From assembly GCA_024734555.1 (NCBI GenBank), contig JANPWX010000008.1, positions 6,431,652 through 6,495,651 on the forward strand: DNA of 64,000 bases, read 5' to 3'. Positions within the stretch are counted from its first letter, which is position 1. Each line of letters opens with the position of its first letter. The DNA comes from Trochalopteron elliotii. Its lineage: Eukaryota > Chordata > Aves > Passeriformes > Leiothrichidae. Below, piece after piece: positions 47,751 through 60,775 of the stretch. A model generated the notes under the pieces. The model was not told the DNA's origin. It saw only the letters and a program-made list of their open reading frames with translations, and made no database searches. The position numbers were made by a program, and so were the translations under genes.

Positions 47751-49918
47751 TCACCCTTAACTAGTTTGTTTGCACAATGCTCCCCACGTGAAGCGAGGTT
47801 GGGGGTCTGCCGTATTTTCCTTTAGCTGTTGCCTGCCTTGGCACATTTTAAGAAATTTGTTAAATAAAACTTGGAACGAGTCTTCTTTGTTTGCCGTTCC
47901 TTCCTGGTGTATCTGTCAGGCTAGAGATGGAGCTATACCAGAACTAAAAGAGTGAGAAAGGAAAGATGAGTGATGCTGAGTGGGATACACGGTGTTTCAG
48001 CGTGCACTTTCTTCCCCTCTATTTCTAGTTGCTACAAATGAAAAAGAATGGTATCAATTCCTAATAGAATTCATTCGTTTTTCCTGGGTATGTAATTGTA
48101 ACTAGCTGATACTTAGTTAAAAAAAAGAAAAAAAAAAATCTACAAAGGTACTTTTGTTTCAATTGCTAGGTAAAGCCTTCTCACCTGTGTGAAACAACTG
48201 CACTGTGTGCTGGTCACTAGACCAGACTGATTGCTTTTCTGCAGTCTTATAATTTATAGTGACCTGTCACTGCAGTGGATTTCATTTAGCGGGAGTTAAA
48301 AAAATGTGTATTTTTATGCGGAAAGAAATCTGTGACTAATTCGGATCCTCTTTTTAAAAGAATTCTGTGCACAGGGCAATTAAACGGCTTGGTTCTCGTT
48401 TTAGTGGTGAGCAAGCCTCTTAAGAATCCTAGCTCAAACTTGGCGGGGACTTTTCTTCCTCCTTAGCCGCAGGAGAGCTCAATCTTCTGTACACTGGGGC
48501 TTGTCGAGGTTTTTAAGGGTGGGTTGAGTCAGCGCCTGAGGTCAGAGCTGCCCCTTTGCTGGATGCCAACAGGCAGTGGTGGGTTAGGAATGGGTCAGTT
48601 ACCTAGGCACCTCTGGTACAAGCTCCAAATTCTGCTTCCTAATATAAATATATATATATGTTTATCTTGTTCTGCCTAATGCCAGTAGCCTTGCTCTGGT
48701 TACCTGAGTGGCCGTCGGTGTGATGAAGTTCACTGATTTAGAAAAAAGACTGAGCAGTGTATCGCTGCTGCTTTGGGAGGTGACCCCAAAAACGTGCGTT
48801 GTGGATGGCTCTCTTGGGGAGTGACATCTTTGCATTGATGGGGGCTGTGTGACAGCCCGGCTCTTATGCTCCTTGTGAGTGGGCTGCATTTGGAAAAATC
48901 CACCACCTCTGAGAAACGAACGCAGGCCCCCTGCAGTGAACGAACAGCTAAAACCGGGCTTTTCAGAGTTTGGTGGGGTTTGCAGCCGCCTGTTGCTGCT
49001 TGGCTGAAGGTCCACCTTAAATGTCCCTATATGAGTATGGAATCTGGCTGTGCCCCGGTGTAGTCTTACAGCAGCCCGCCCTGGTGTGCTCCTGCCGGGC
49101 TTCAACTACACAAAAATAGACGGCATCCACTACCTAAGATGTCATTGTAACTTTACTTATCTGAGGTGGAACTGAAGCCCTTATCTTTGACGCTGAACAA
49201 CACTTAAATATCTCAGTTGCCTTTTAAAGGTAATTTGTTGGCCACATTTGTAGAGAGGGAGATGCTTGGGGTTTGCTTCCTCAGCATTGAATTGTGACTG
49301 TGGATATTTTGCTTTAGTTCACAGATTTAATTTTGAGGGTTGGTTTTAATACCTGTCTTGTTTGTGACATTGTTCTGCCACTACAAAGCTATGCTATAAA
49401 AATAAAAAAAGTCACAGGGATTTTATTTTCTTTTGATTAACTGCAAAGTTGTGATGCTTTGACATTGTTGTGTTTAGAAATAAGCTTTGAGCTGATGACA
49501 TGGCAGCATATGGTATTAATTTTGTTAGAAATGAATGTGCCAGTAGTGCTAATGTCTTCCATACTCCTGTTTAAGGGATGCTAACAATTCATGCTTGTCT
49601 CAATATTGACTTTTTTTAAGCTGAGCTTTAATGCTGGATGGTTTTACCCCCCCTGCCCCACACAGTGTTTTGTTAGTAAAAAGTAGTTGTCAAACATTTT
49701 GGCAGCAGCAGCTGTTCTCCAAGTTCTGTTTCTTCCTAAGCTATGGAGGGAAACAATATATGAGGGATAAAAGCACAAGTCATGACAGACCTGGTTTGGG
49801 GTTTTTGGCTGTTTTGGGGGGAAGGGGAATACAGCCAAAGAAAGAAGGCATTCAGAATTGCAGACAGTGCCTTTTGTTTTTATCATCTTTAAATTAAAAC
49901 TCTAATCCTCTTCTGCAG
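47751..49918 (+). other. LDB3: LDB3 first intron
   Basis: Sequence between the CpG island and the first coding exon. No further exon, LINE or RNA gene is seen. An AT run lies at about 48,640-48,661. It ends with the acceptor atcctcttctgcag (AG at 49,917-49,918). Confidence 0.55.
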
Positions 49919-49957
49919 GCATCAGTTCTTTGGATTGGTCCTTGAATACTAAACATC
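49919..49957 (+). other. LDB3: LDB3 5' UTR portion of the first coding exon
   Basis: Thirty-nine bases between the acceptor (ttctgcag) and the ATG. There is no upstream ATG. The base at -3 is A (catcATGa), a favourable start context. Confidence 0.75.
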
Positions 49958-50053
49958 ATGAGCAACTACAGCGTGTCTTTGGTCGGGCCAGCTCCCTGGG
50001 GTTTCAGGCTTCAAGGGGGCAAGGATTTCAATGTGCCTCTGTCTATCTCTCGA
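49958..50053 (+). CDS. LDB3: LDB3 (ZASP/Cypher) first coding exon, start of PDZ domain (partial gene)
   Basis: Thirty-two codons read [20 protein letters not shown] followed by [12 protein letters not shown], then the donor cga|gtaagt (GT at 50,054-50,055), phase 0. This is the beginning of the PDZ domain of the ALP/Enigma family. PWGFRLQGG is the carboxylate-binding loop with the family's PWGF in place of GLGF, and it lies, as in LDB3 and its relatives PDLIM1-7, within the first twenty residues. The variants around it ([24 protein letters not shown]) fit LDB3 best, and OPN4 lies upstream on the same strand as in human. LDB3 is a scaffold of the Z-disc that binds alpha-actinin-2 through this PDZ and carries C-terminal LIM domains in its long forms. 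The remaining exons lie to the right, outside the window or unrecognised. The ATG is the first in the exon and in good context. Confidence 0.93.
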
Positions 50054-53000
50054 GTAAGTGCATTTGCTTCTTTTCCTGCATGTGGGTATCTGTTATGCTG
50101 TGGCCAACCCACAACCTTCAGGCAAAGCCATTAATTACAGACACTGGGGCTCAACTTGCCCTGTGGCATGGAGAGCTGTTGGGGGTCGGGGAGGGAGAGA
50201 TAGAGAGGGGAAAATAAATCTTTATTGTGTGAGGGCTCTAAGAAAATTAACTTAGGAAGGACTTGTTCATTTGAAATAGTTGTTTTATCAGTATTTGTTT
50301 ATTCAAGTAACAAAATTAATTACCCCTGAATTCCCTTCCCTGCTCCCATCAAGAAAACAGAGATGCAGAGGTTGGAGGCTGACAGGAAACAAGCAATTTA
50401 CTTTGCTGGGCTGAGCCTGTGCATTTCAAATGGGAAGCAGTGGGGAAAAATCACTCGTGTTACCCTTGTTTATTCAGCAGCTCTTAGCTGCCTGAGGATC
50501 TTGTGGTCTCTGCTATTACAAATCCTACCATTTGTAATAAAAAGGTACTTAAATGACAGTAGTTGTAAATAGCAGTTCATCAATATGTGCCCGAATGAAC
50601 GTGCCAGTTTCTCATGAGTGTTTTATAGAGTATGTGCTCTGAACTGGTATTCAAAGGATTTGAGGAACTAAGTCAAAACAAATATGATCTTTGTACCCAG
50701 CACTGTCTAACTAGTTTCCTACTTTAAAACTGTGTGTTCAGGGAAGGCTTGTCTTTCAGCGTGGGCTGAGTTTCAAAGCCTTTCTCAGATGGCTGAAGCA
50801 CTTTGCACATAAAATATAGGGACAAACTTTGCAGTATTGAATTTCTAGGATCACTGGAAATCTCTGGGTGAAGGGACTGACTTTTGATGGCTCTGTACCC
50901 TGACACGTTTAAATCTGATTAGCCATGTGGAATCGTTTATATACAAATGGCCCCTCCTCTGTCAACAGCTCTCCTCTCCCTCCTGCATTTTTGTGGAGTT
51001 TAGTGACAAGGATGAATTATTTTTTACACCTGTTAGTATGGCAGAATTGATACTGCCCTAGGAGATGGAGCAGGTTTCTATTTGGGTTTATGCATCATGG
51101 GGATATTTTTAGCTAATCTTAACTAGGGTTTCAAACCCTTCTAGTTCATTTAGTCTTGGCTTATCTTATCTACTGGTGGATTATGCTGGTGAAATAAAGT
51201 ACAGTTTGGCTCTGAAAAATTCTTTTTATATGGCTAAAATAGATTGGAGAGCTGGACAGGACAATTCATACTTGAGACAAGAAGGGGTTGAAAAGCAGTT
51301 TATTCCTGGATTTCAGGGACTTTAAAGCTGAACTGTAATCCAGTTTCTTGTTCAGTAGCTGGTTACTTGTACACTAATGAGAAATTTGAACTGGGGATGT
51401 GGATGGCACTCTACAGATTTGATGGTACAAGGGCTTTCATGACAAGGATTTACAAAGGCACAGGAACTTGCCTGCACAGGGTCCTTGTGCGTGATACTGA
51501 CGAGCAGTTAAGTGCTATAGGCAGTAAGTCATGCGAAACAACCAGCTTCAGGAAAGGGTAATACCTTTTTTGTAGAGGCCTCTGTTATCCTGGAGATCTA
51601 GAGTGCAGTCCTGCTGTAAGCAGGCTTCCCATCTAAAAGAGGAAACATATGTTGGAATTAGCCTAGACTACAACTTTATTACAGGAATCAAATGCGCTGT
51701 CACATGGAGTAGCCTGGAGGAATTGGCCTAAAGAGCTACATATAAAAGCCTCAGTTATGGGATTCCCTAATGACAAATGTCAATGCCCACAAGAGCAGAA
51801 CATAATGAAAGACAGGGACTGGTATGGGTTTGGAGCTTTAATTTGTGCATAGGCAGGGAAGCACAATCTCCACTTCACCTCAGCACCGCTCCTCAGCTGC
51901 ACTGTCTTTCTGCTTGCAGTTAAGAATATGCAAGCATTAGAATGCCTGGTGCCTTTTTTTTTTTTTTTTTTTGTTATTTTCCCCCCTCCTTTGGATCAAA
52001 AGAAATGTTTAGTTCTGGCATGCTAATCCAGATTTGGCTTGATAGTTTTTACTGGAAGAATTCAACACCCATGTTCCTGGTATGCTAGAACAGTGTGTAC
52101 AATTCACCCCCAAGCCCTTCTTTTCCTGATGTAGCATAAATTCCTTCCTGTATCTGAAGGCTGCTAATTAAATTATTGTAGCAAAACAATAATGAGACAG
52201 CATAATTATGTTCCTTGGCAAAGAGGACTCTTTGGTTTTGTTTTTAATTTGTCCTCTAGATGCTGAAGATGAATGCTGGGCTGCTGAGGGCTAATTTCCT
52301 GCTTTAGTTTAAACTCCTTGAAATTAAGTTTAAATAAAGTATAGTTTATGAAACACAGAGAATATACTGGTTTCTAAAACTGTTTATCTGAAAAGTTAAT
52401 CTCTTCACTAATGATTTGAACAATTCAGATCTTACAGTTCCTTGAAAAAAGTTTTTAATAAGTCACTTGAGTTTGTACAGGATATGGTTTTAAATGGGCA
52501 TATGTTGCCTCTATGGTACAATGAGACTGTTTTGTGTCTTTCAGTTGAAATTCTTATGGTCAGCTAAGGTTAACATTAGTGCAGGGGTAGCATTTGATTT
52601 TTCATAAATTAGTATATTGCAGACTAGTCAGAACTTCATAACCAACACAACAGTTATTGCAGGGTTATGTCAGTCAGTCACTTTATATAGCTGAGTGCTG
52701 TAAAGTTGCTATGTTTAATTACACAGCTGTACACATTTTATGGGAAGTAATAACCATGATGTTGAGGTTGCTGTGCTGTGATGGTTATTACATATATCAG
52801 TATAAGTATATACCATATATGCACATAGTTATGTAGACATCATGACATATATAGCATATATGTCCATACAACACAAACACATGTGAAACTTGTTATATGA
52901 ACTTGTGTCTGACTGGACTTCAGCAGGGTGGCTTTTCCCAGTCCTCCTCCCTGCCTGGTGAAGGCACTTGTCTGAGCCCTGCAGAGTGCCATTGCACAGG

Positions 53001-55074
53001 TCAGGAATTTAACACTGGGAAGCTGATGTGGGGCAGGAGCTGTGGTGGGAATGTGGTGGGCAGTATGGTTCCCATGAAGCAAGGGCCCATGGGAAGGAAG
53101 TTGCTCTGAAAGTAGTAAGGGATAAAGGGTGGGTTGAGGTTTATTAACAGCCAAGTGTCAAAGTGGCTCAGGCTGCCACATGTAAGTGTACTGTTGGGCT
53201 TCCAGGTAGTTAATTCTGAGATGGTATTTGTGTAACAGGAGATTGCAAACTGTGAGCAGTTAGCCTGCAGTGAAGAATACAGGAATTACTAGAGTCCAGG
53301 TGTGCAAACTGAGTTGCTGTTCTTACTGGTTCCTCATGGTGGTTTGTGTTAATTAAAGAAGCAACTGTTGTCCTTGTTCCTTCAAGACTATGATGCAAAA
53401 ATAAGGAAAAGAGCACGAAAGCTAGAGGAGATGAGAACAAGATTTATTTGTGCAAAAGTTTATTCTCATTCAATAGAAGGAACAAATGCAGTTTTGGAAA
53501 TAAAGTACTCTGATCTGTTGCTAGGTAGGGTTCATGAAGTGGCTCTTAAGCATGCTAAGTTCTGTATTAACAGAATTTGGGGTCAGTCCTATCTACAACA
53601 TCATCTATGTTATTTAGGTGCAACACAGTAGCTTTTAAAGCTATCCATACTTCTTTAGACTTTGAATTGACATTGTATTTGCTTTACTTTTTGGGGAGTT
53701 GGTTAGTTCCCCATGCTTCGTTAACAAAACCAGAATAATCTCAGTAAACATGACTAACATTAGAACTGTCAAAACTGCTGTGCTCTGTAGATTGAAATAA
53801 ATGGTGTTTGGTATTGATGATGTATCCATTGTGTTGGGATGACCTGTGAGAGGTTTGGATACTTGTTATTGGATACTTGTTCCAAACATGTGCTTGACAC
53901 GTTAGTAGCTTATTAAAATTTTTGTGATGTAGTCTCTAAAGGGTGCTTCTCTCTGTTCTATGGCAAAAAACAGAGTTTCTAGTTTACTAATAGAAACAAG
54001 GAAGTACTCAAGCAAAGCTATAATTTGAAGAGTAAGGTAGTCTATAGGCAATATATACCCTCCCACCCAATGCAAATACATCAGATGTTTTCCTGTATTT
54101 AAAAGTTACTTTTTTGTTGAATCCTGGTGACAAGTTTAGCTGTTGTCTTTCGGAAGATGTTCTGCTATTTGTTTTTCTCTTGCTGTAGGAGTTAAATGGA
54201 ATACAGTCATGTTGAAATGCTTGCGCTGACTGACAGCTCTGTTTTTCTACTGCAGCTTCTTTCAGTGTGTTTCCCACACTGCCAGCTTCTTTCTGCTTCA
54301 CTGATCACTTTTCTCCTTCAAAATACTCAAAACAAACAAACACCACTCCTGCCTCAGAAATAACCGCTTGGTTTTGCAGTGTTTTCAGTTTTCACTATTT
54401 CAACTGTTTCAAGGATGTTTTTCTGTGTTGAAGTTGCAAGCTTATAGTTGACAGAAGACTTGTGATAAGTCTGTTGGCAAGAAGTATGCTCAAAGAGGTG
54501 GAAGAGCAGCCCACCTTGGGCTGAAGTAAGGAGTGCAAGTACAGCACATCAACTGCTCAGTATTTGTCTCACATGAGCATCCTGACGTTCTTTATGCTGG
54601 TGTTGGGAGGTCATTAATATGTGTGAAAATAGGGAGAAGACAATAAAGGAAAATTATGTTTTGAGTGGACCTGTAGCATGTCAACTTTGACTAGTCTGGC
54701 TGAGCCTCTTGCCCTTCTGTTTGTGTGAATTATTTTATTAAGCTGTATGTGTCATTTCCAGTAAAATCGAGTTTTGTGTATGTATATCAAGACTTTGTAT
54801 ATCAAGTATGAAATAAGTTGTTTCAATGGAGGGTTGGTGAAACTGTCTTTCAAGCAGGTACGTGAATAGGAGAGAAACATTAGAACTGCTGGTCTAGCCA
54901 GTGATAATTGTGTCAGTAACTTTATGCTTCATCCTGGAAGCTGCTGAGAGCTCCTAACCTAAAACTCAACTGTCAGCTGCTGGCATTGCTGTGCTGGGTT
55001 GATTCATTACTGAGTTGTGATGGTTTGCATAAAATGCAGCTAAAGATGCATTCCACTGCTGCAGCTGAGGTGGA
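50054..55074 (+). other. LDB3: LDB3 intron, first part
   Basis: Five kilobases with no recognised exon of LDB3. A T tract lies at 51,953-51,972 and AT-rich stretches at about 52,790-52,865. Two exon-like open stretches (51,367-51,561 and 53,386-53,631) have no recognised family and are discussed as findings. Confidence 0.5.
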
Positions 55075-56006
55075 TTGGGAGCTGGCCAAATGGCAGAGCT
55101 CAGGGGGTTGTGATCAATGGCACAGAGTCTAATTAGAGGCCTGCAGCTAGCGGTGTTCCCCAAGAGTCAGTCCTGGGTCCAGTCCTGTTAAACTTATTCA
55201 TCAGTGACCTGGATGAAGGGATAGTGTCCCCTCAGCAAGTTTGCTGATGGTAGAAAACTGGGAAGAGTGGCTGACACACCAGTAGGCTGTACTGCCATTC
55301 AGCAAGGTCTGGTCAGGCTGGAGTGCTGGGCAGAGAGGAACATAATGAAGTGCAACAGAACACAAATACAGGGTCCTGCACCTGGGGAAGAACAACCCCG
55401 TGCGGTGCACAGGCTGGGGACTGATCTGCTGTAGAGCAGCTCTGCCGAGAAGGACCTGGAGGACAGCAAACTCTGTGAGCCAGCAGTGTGTCTTGGTGGC
55501 CAAGAAGACCTGCGGTACCCTGGGGTGCGTTAGGAAGAGGAATGTGATTCTGCTCGTGTACTGAGACCTGGTGAGGCTGCATCTGGAGTGCTGTGTCCAG
55601 TTCTGGGCTCCTCAGTACAAGAAAGGCACGAAAATGTTGGGGGGATCCAACAAAGGGCTGTGAAGGTGACTAGGGGACCAGACCATCTCTTTTTTGAGAA
55701 AAGTCCAACAGAGTTGAACCTGGAGAAGACATAGCCTCTGCCTAGGGCAAGGGACAGCAGACACAAACTGAAACACAGGAAGCTCCATCTGAATATGAGG
55801 AAAAACTTCTTTATTTCAAGGGCAACAGAGCACTGGAACAGACTGATGAGATAGGCTGTGGAGTCTCCTTCTCTGGAAATACTCAAAATCCACCTGGACA
55901 TAATCCTGTGCTAGCTGTCATATGTTAGCCTGCTTTAGCAGCAGGGTTGAACCAGATGCTCTCCAGACATCCCTTCTAATCCCAACCTTTCTGTAATTCT
56001 GTAACT
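55075..56006 (+). mobile_element. CR1 LINE, 5'-truncated, plus strand
   Basis: Begins in the reverse-transcriptase C-terminal region (gttgtgatcaatggcacaga, gtgttccccaagagtcagtc, ctgggtccagtcctgttaaa, ttcatcagtgacctggatga). It continues through the usual CR1 3' region (gaacctggagaagacatagc) to its tail (ccaacctttctgtaattctg) at about 56,006. Frames are broken. It lies in the LDB3 intron in sense orientation. Confidence 0.92.
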
Positions 56007-57499
56007 TCCTGGCACAGGTCAGAGATGCTGTCAGACATCACAGCATGTACCTGCTGATGCTGCTCCTGGGGCAGCAAATGCTGCATTTTACAGGAGCTAT
56101 CAGTGGTTATGAAAGGAATGGGATTTGCCAAGATACCAAGTAAGAAGCGTTATTCTGTTCTGTTTAATGTTGTTTACAAGATATGGTTTACTGAAAAATA
56201 TACTGAGAATGGCACTGGTAGCTCATTTGTCAAAGTCTACATCCTCTGTTCACTGAGTCCTGAAGGAGCAGAGGTTTTCCTTTGGATAATTACAAAATTC
56301 CCAGCTGCACAAGTGGTTTAATAGGAGCAAGTATTCTGAAAGTCCTAAGAGTGCTGGTTAGTGCCTCAGTTTGTGTAGTTGCAAGCCAGAGTCTTTAGAG
56401 AGCTCCTCAGTTTAACCTGAAGATGGAAAAAGAGATCTGATGGTACGGCTGTAATTTCCCGGCTGCCTCTTTCTCACTATGGTTTAACATCTTCGTGCTG
56501 AAAATTGGGAAAAGGGCCGTTTCCTGTGACCATGTTTTCCTTCCCTTGTCTATTCTGCTGTGTGGTTTAAAGAATGACAGACCAGCTCTGGTGTGTGGGC
56601 TTGGGAGGAAGGGAGGGTGTGGGGGAGGAGAGGTGTAAGAAAAGTGTCTGCATCTCATTCTGTTTGTGACCTTATTTGTTAGACAGCCTCTTCAGACTGA
56701 GTAGGAAGCTAATTTTTAAAAAACAGTTCCTCTGCTGATGTCATTCCACTAGATGTGAAGCTGGCTGTACTGGGACAAAAAAGGAATCAAAGAGTTTGTA
56801 GCTGAGGGATGTCTGGTGTGATGTGTGAGCACATTCTTTTTACATTAAAAAATGCTGGTTCTTCTTTTTTTTTTCCCTTATAAGTGACAGTTTAGTTACA
56901 GTATGAGGAATATAAGCTAGATATTTCATGATGGAAAAACTAAAGTATTTCTTTGCAGTGTCTACTTCTCAAAGACAGATGTAGTGAAAAAATAAACTCT
57001 GATTAGATGTTCAGAGCAGATGTAAAATTGGCAGTCCTTCCAGAGGCCAAAAGACAGGAGCATTTATTGAATAGTAACTGCAAAATATTAGGCATGTTTT
57101 CTTTGCAAGTATCTTGCCCTGGAGGCCTGACAGCTTCTGTCGACTTCCCCACCATTTGGAGATGCCATTTTTAGTGTAACTGTTTTTCTCATTATTCATT
57201 GGCCGATGGCTATCAAAAGGCATTGTGAGAAGAGACATGGTGTTGAAAGGTTTGTTTGTTTGGCTTTGGTATGGAGCCAAGAGATAACATTGTTGGCTTT
57301 TTTTGCTTTTTTTTAAAATTATTATTTGTTTTGACTTTTTAAGAATAGATTTCATATGTCAGCAATATAAGGGAAAGTGAGAGAAAACTGTTTCTCATAT
57401 GCCTAAGGCAGTGGAAATATGGGAAAGGTGATATTCTTCCTGCCAGTGGTCATAAAAAATGAAAATTAAGGCTGAGGTTAGTTTGAGCAAATATGAAGA
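56007..57499 (+). other. LDB3: LDB3 intron, no further element seen
   Basis: I recognise no exon or repeat. A T-rich tract lies at about 57,297-57,316. Confidence 0.5.
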
Positions 57500-58255
57500 A
57501 TAGAATCCTTGAATCATTTAGGTTGGAAAAGTCCTATAAGATCATGGAGTCCACCATTAAACCATGTCCTGAAGTGCCACATCTACACATCTTTTAAATG
57601 TCTCCAGGGATGGTGACTCAACCACTTTCTTGGGCAGTCCATTCCAATGCTTAATAACCCCTTTGGTGAAGAATTTTCCTCATATCCCATGTAAACCTCC
57701 CTTGGCACAGCTTGAGGCCATTTCCTCTTGTCCTGCTTGTTTACTGGGAGAAGCTGACCCTCACCTTACTACAGCCTCCTTTTACGTAGCTGTAGAGAGC
57801 AATAAGGTCCCCCTGAACTTCCTTTCCTCCAGGTTAAACACTCCCAGCTCCCCCTGCTGCTCCCCATGAGACTTGTGCTCCAGACACTTCATCAGCTCCC
57901 TTGCCCTTCTCTGGACACTCTCCAGCACCCCAATGTCTTTCTTATAATGAGGGCCCCAAAACTGGACACAGGATTCAAGGTGTGGCCCCACCAGTCATGA
58001 GCACAGGGGTACAATCCCTTCCTTGGTGCCCATGCTGTTTTTGACGGAAGCGAGGATGCCACTGATCTTCTTGGCCACCTGAGTACATGGTGCCTCATGT
58101 TCAGCCCCACCAGGTCCTTTTCCACCACTGGCCCCAGGGGCCATTTTCCAGCCACTCTGCCCCAAGCCTGTCACACTTCACAGAGTTGTTGTGACCCAAG
58201 CACAGGAACTTTTTCTTGTTGAACCTCATACAGTTGGCCTCCGCCCGTTATTCTG
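57500..58255 (-). mobile_element. CR1 LINE, 5'-truncated, minus strand
   Basis: The + strand starts tagaatccttgaatcattta, ggttggaaaagtcctataag and gtctccagggatggtgactc, then ttgaggccatttcctcttgt and caggattcaaggtgtggccc. This is the reverse complement of a CR1 3' region with its tail at 57,500. It is 5'-truncated near 58,255. It lies antisense in the LDB3 intron. Confidence 0.92.
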
Positions 58256-60070
58256 TCAAGTTTGTTTGCTTCTAGAGGTGGCTGTCACAAGAATAGAGAC
58301 AGGAGGGATGGAGGCCACTGCTAAGGCTAGTGTTACATGAGTTTGAATGACTCAAGTCTTCAGGACAGTGACATTGGTGAAAATATGACAGAAGTACCTC
58401 TTCAGGTTCCCTTGCTATATGAGGTCCTCAAGCTGAATTTACAGAGAGGGGTATTATCTTTTCTTAGGAGAGTTGACATGGGTTCCCTCCCTCTTCCCAT
58501 TTATTTGCTTATTTCATTACTCACCTTTCAGCACTGTCAGGAGCTTGGGTGGTGTCCCCCATGCAGTAGCTTTTCATATTTTGTCACTTCAAGACAAAAC
58601 CAGTGCAGTTTAGTATAGTTGCTTGGGTAGGCTATCCCAAGTAGAGAGGTAGTGTGGGGACAAAATAGCATGCTGCAAGTTGATGATCATATCATGATAT
58701 ACACCCTTAAAGCTGATTAATAAGCGCTGTACCAAAACCTGTACTTTACACTGAAACTACTAAGTAGCCACAGAGCACAGAGACTTGTAGACCCAAAAAT
58801 TTCAAGTGGAATAGTCCATAATATTGTACCACTATGGATTAGTATTATACAGGCTTTTTTTCTCATTTTAAGTTACTCTTTTATTGTAAACTTCAGCTTA
58901 AATAGTTAAGCTTAGTAGATGTAAATGCAGGAGATAGCTGAAAGTATTTGAACAAATGAACTCTTGCAACTGCTGTCAGCTGTGCCTGTAGCAAAGCCCT
59001 AAAGTAAAATGTAATGCCTTGTGTGAAGTCCCATAGGCTAAAAAGTGAATCTTGCCAGGTCTCTAGTACTCCTGTTGGAAAGGTCAAATGGCTTGCATGT
59101 TAGCTGGATATGAAAGAAGTTTGACTTATCCTGGGCTATATTAAGGAATGATCTAACACAGTATCTAGTTTTTTCCCTGACAAGTAATAGAACAATGTGA
59201 AGTACTTACCCTGAGAAGGCAAGAGAAACTTTTATTTTGTGCTAATTATTTCATAGTTCTTTTGAAGACCTGACTAGTGATTTAGATGCTAAGCCTGAGT
59301 TAATGTAGAGTGCATGAATTTCAGGAGGGTAAGGTTCCCTGTTTGTTTGTAATTGGATTGTTTAGTTATTCTTGCACCCAAAATTTATTCAGGCTGTGGA
59401 GAAAGTGATTGAAGTTTCTCTAAGTGTGATGCTATATTGATAACAATATCATTTGAGATTTTTGAAAAGGAATTCTGTAGAGCCAAGGCAAAATGCTGTA
59501 AGTATAAAAAACGCTGACATAAATAAAGGTGTATTTTTGTTCTTAAAAAAGATTATATTACTTTGGTGCAAACCCTAGCTATACAGATACAGAACATTCT
59601 GTTTAGAACCCTTGGAAAAGAAAAGTAGCTTTGCTGTGCAAAAGCTCTCTGTCAGGCAGAGCAGCTCAATCTCAAAGTTTATAATGCATCTGCTATTAAA
59701 GGTTTTTCTTTTTAACGTGCATCTTACTCATAACAAGCTAGGTGTAGTTTTGAGTCCAGTGTTTTCTACCTCTTCTCTTTGTGGTTCTAGACTTTGCATT
59801 ACGTTGTGAAAGACATGGAGTGGCAGATTCATAGGATTGTTTGTCTTCAATTTGCATGTGTATCTGAGCAATACTTTCTGTGCTGTTCTAATTTTCTTTA
59901 CCTAATGCCTTTAAAAGGAGGGACAAAATCAAAGAAAAGCAAACAAAAAAATCAGGGGGGATTTACAAACCACAGAACTTGTGGAAGTTGTGTTGGTCTT
60001 GCTTTTATTAGACTGATAGGGAAATGGAAGGCTTATAAAGCTTTAAACATCAAAGACATCTCAATAAAGT
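58256..60070 (+). other. LDB3: LDB3 intron, no further element seen
   Basis: No recognised exon, repeat or RNA gene in this 1.8 kb. Confidence 0.5.
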
Positions 60071-60775
60071 CATATAATCACAGAGTGGGTCAGGTTGGAA
60101 GGGACCACAGTGTGTCAGCTGGTCCAACCTCCCGGTTCAAGCCAGGTCACCCCAGAGCACATGGCAAAGGATTGTGTCCAGAGGGCTCTGGAATATCTCC
60201 AGTGAGGGACACTCCACAGCCTCTCTGGGCAACCTGTTCCAGTGCTTGGTCACCCACACAGTAGAGAAGTTTTTCCCCACATTCATGTGGAACTTCCTGT
60301 CCATCAGTTTCTGACATTGGTGAGGTCCCCTTCTTGGTTATCTCTACTTGACGCTGAATAGGCCTAGCTCCCTCAGCCTTTCCTGGTCTGAGAGATGCTC
60401 CAGCCCCTTAATCATCTTTGTCACCCTCCACTGGACCTGCTCCAGGAGCTCCATGTCTCTCTTGTCCTGAGGAGCCCAGAATCAGACACAGCACTCCAGA
60501 TGTGCCTCATCATGACTGAGTAGAGGGACAGGATCACTCCTCTCAACCTGCTGTCCATGCTCTTCCTAATGCAGTTCAGGGTCCTTTTGACCTTCCTGGT
60601 TCCCAGGGCACGCTGCTGACTCATGCATAGCTTGGTGTCCACCACGATCCCAGGTCCTTCTCCACAGAGCTGGTCTCCAGCAGATCAGCCTCCAGCCTGT
60701 GCTGGTGCGTGGGGTTGTTCTTCCCCAGGCGCAGGACCCTGCACTTGCCTTTGTTAAATTTCAGACAGCTCTTTT
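60071..60775 (-). mobile_element. CR1 LINE, 5'-truncated, minus strand
   Basis: The + strand reads tcacagagtgggtcaggttg, gaagggaccacagtgtgtca and agggacactccacagcctct, then ggcaacctgttccagtgctt, and further on ggcgcaggaccctgcacttg. This is a reverse-complemented CR1 3' region with its tail at about 60,075. It is non-coding. Confidence 0.92.

Noticed and set aside
46886..47754. Long open frames on both strands over the CpG island
   Set aside because: They span 400 N and owe their length to undetermined bases and high GC; no family motifs are present.
55201..55901. Minus-strand frames of 89-123 codons
   Set aside because: They are antisense shadows of the plus-strand CR1 element.
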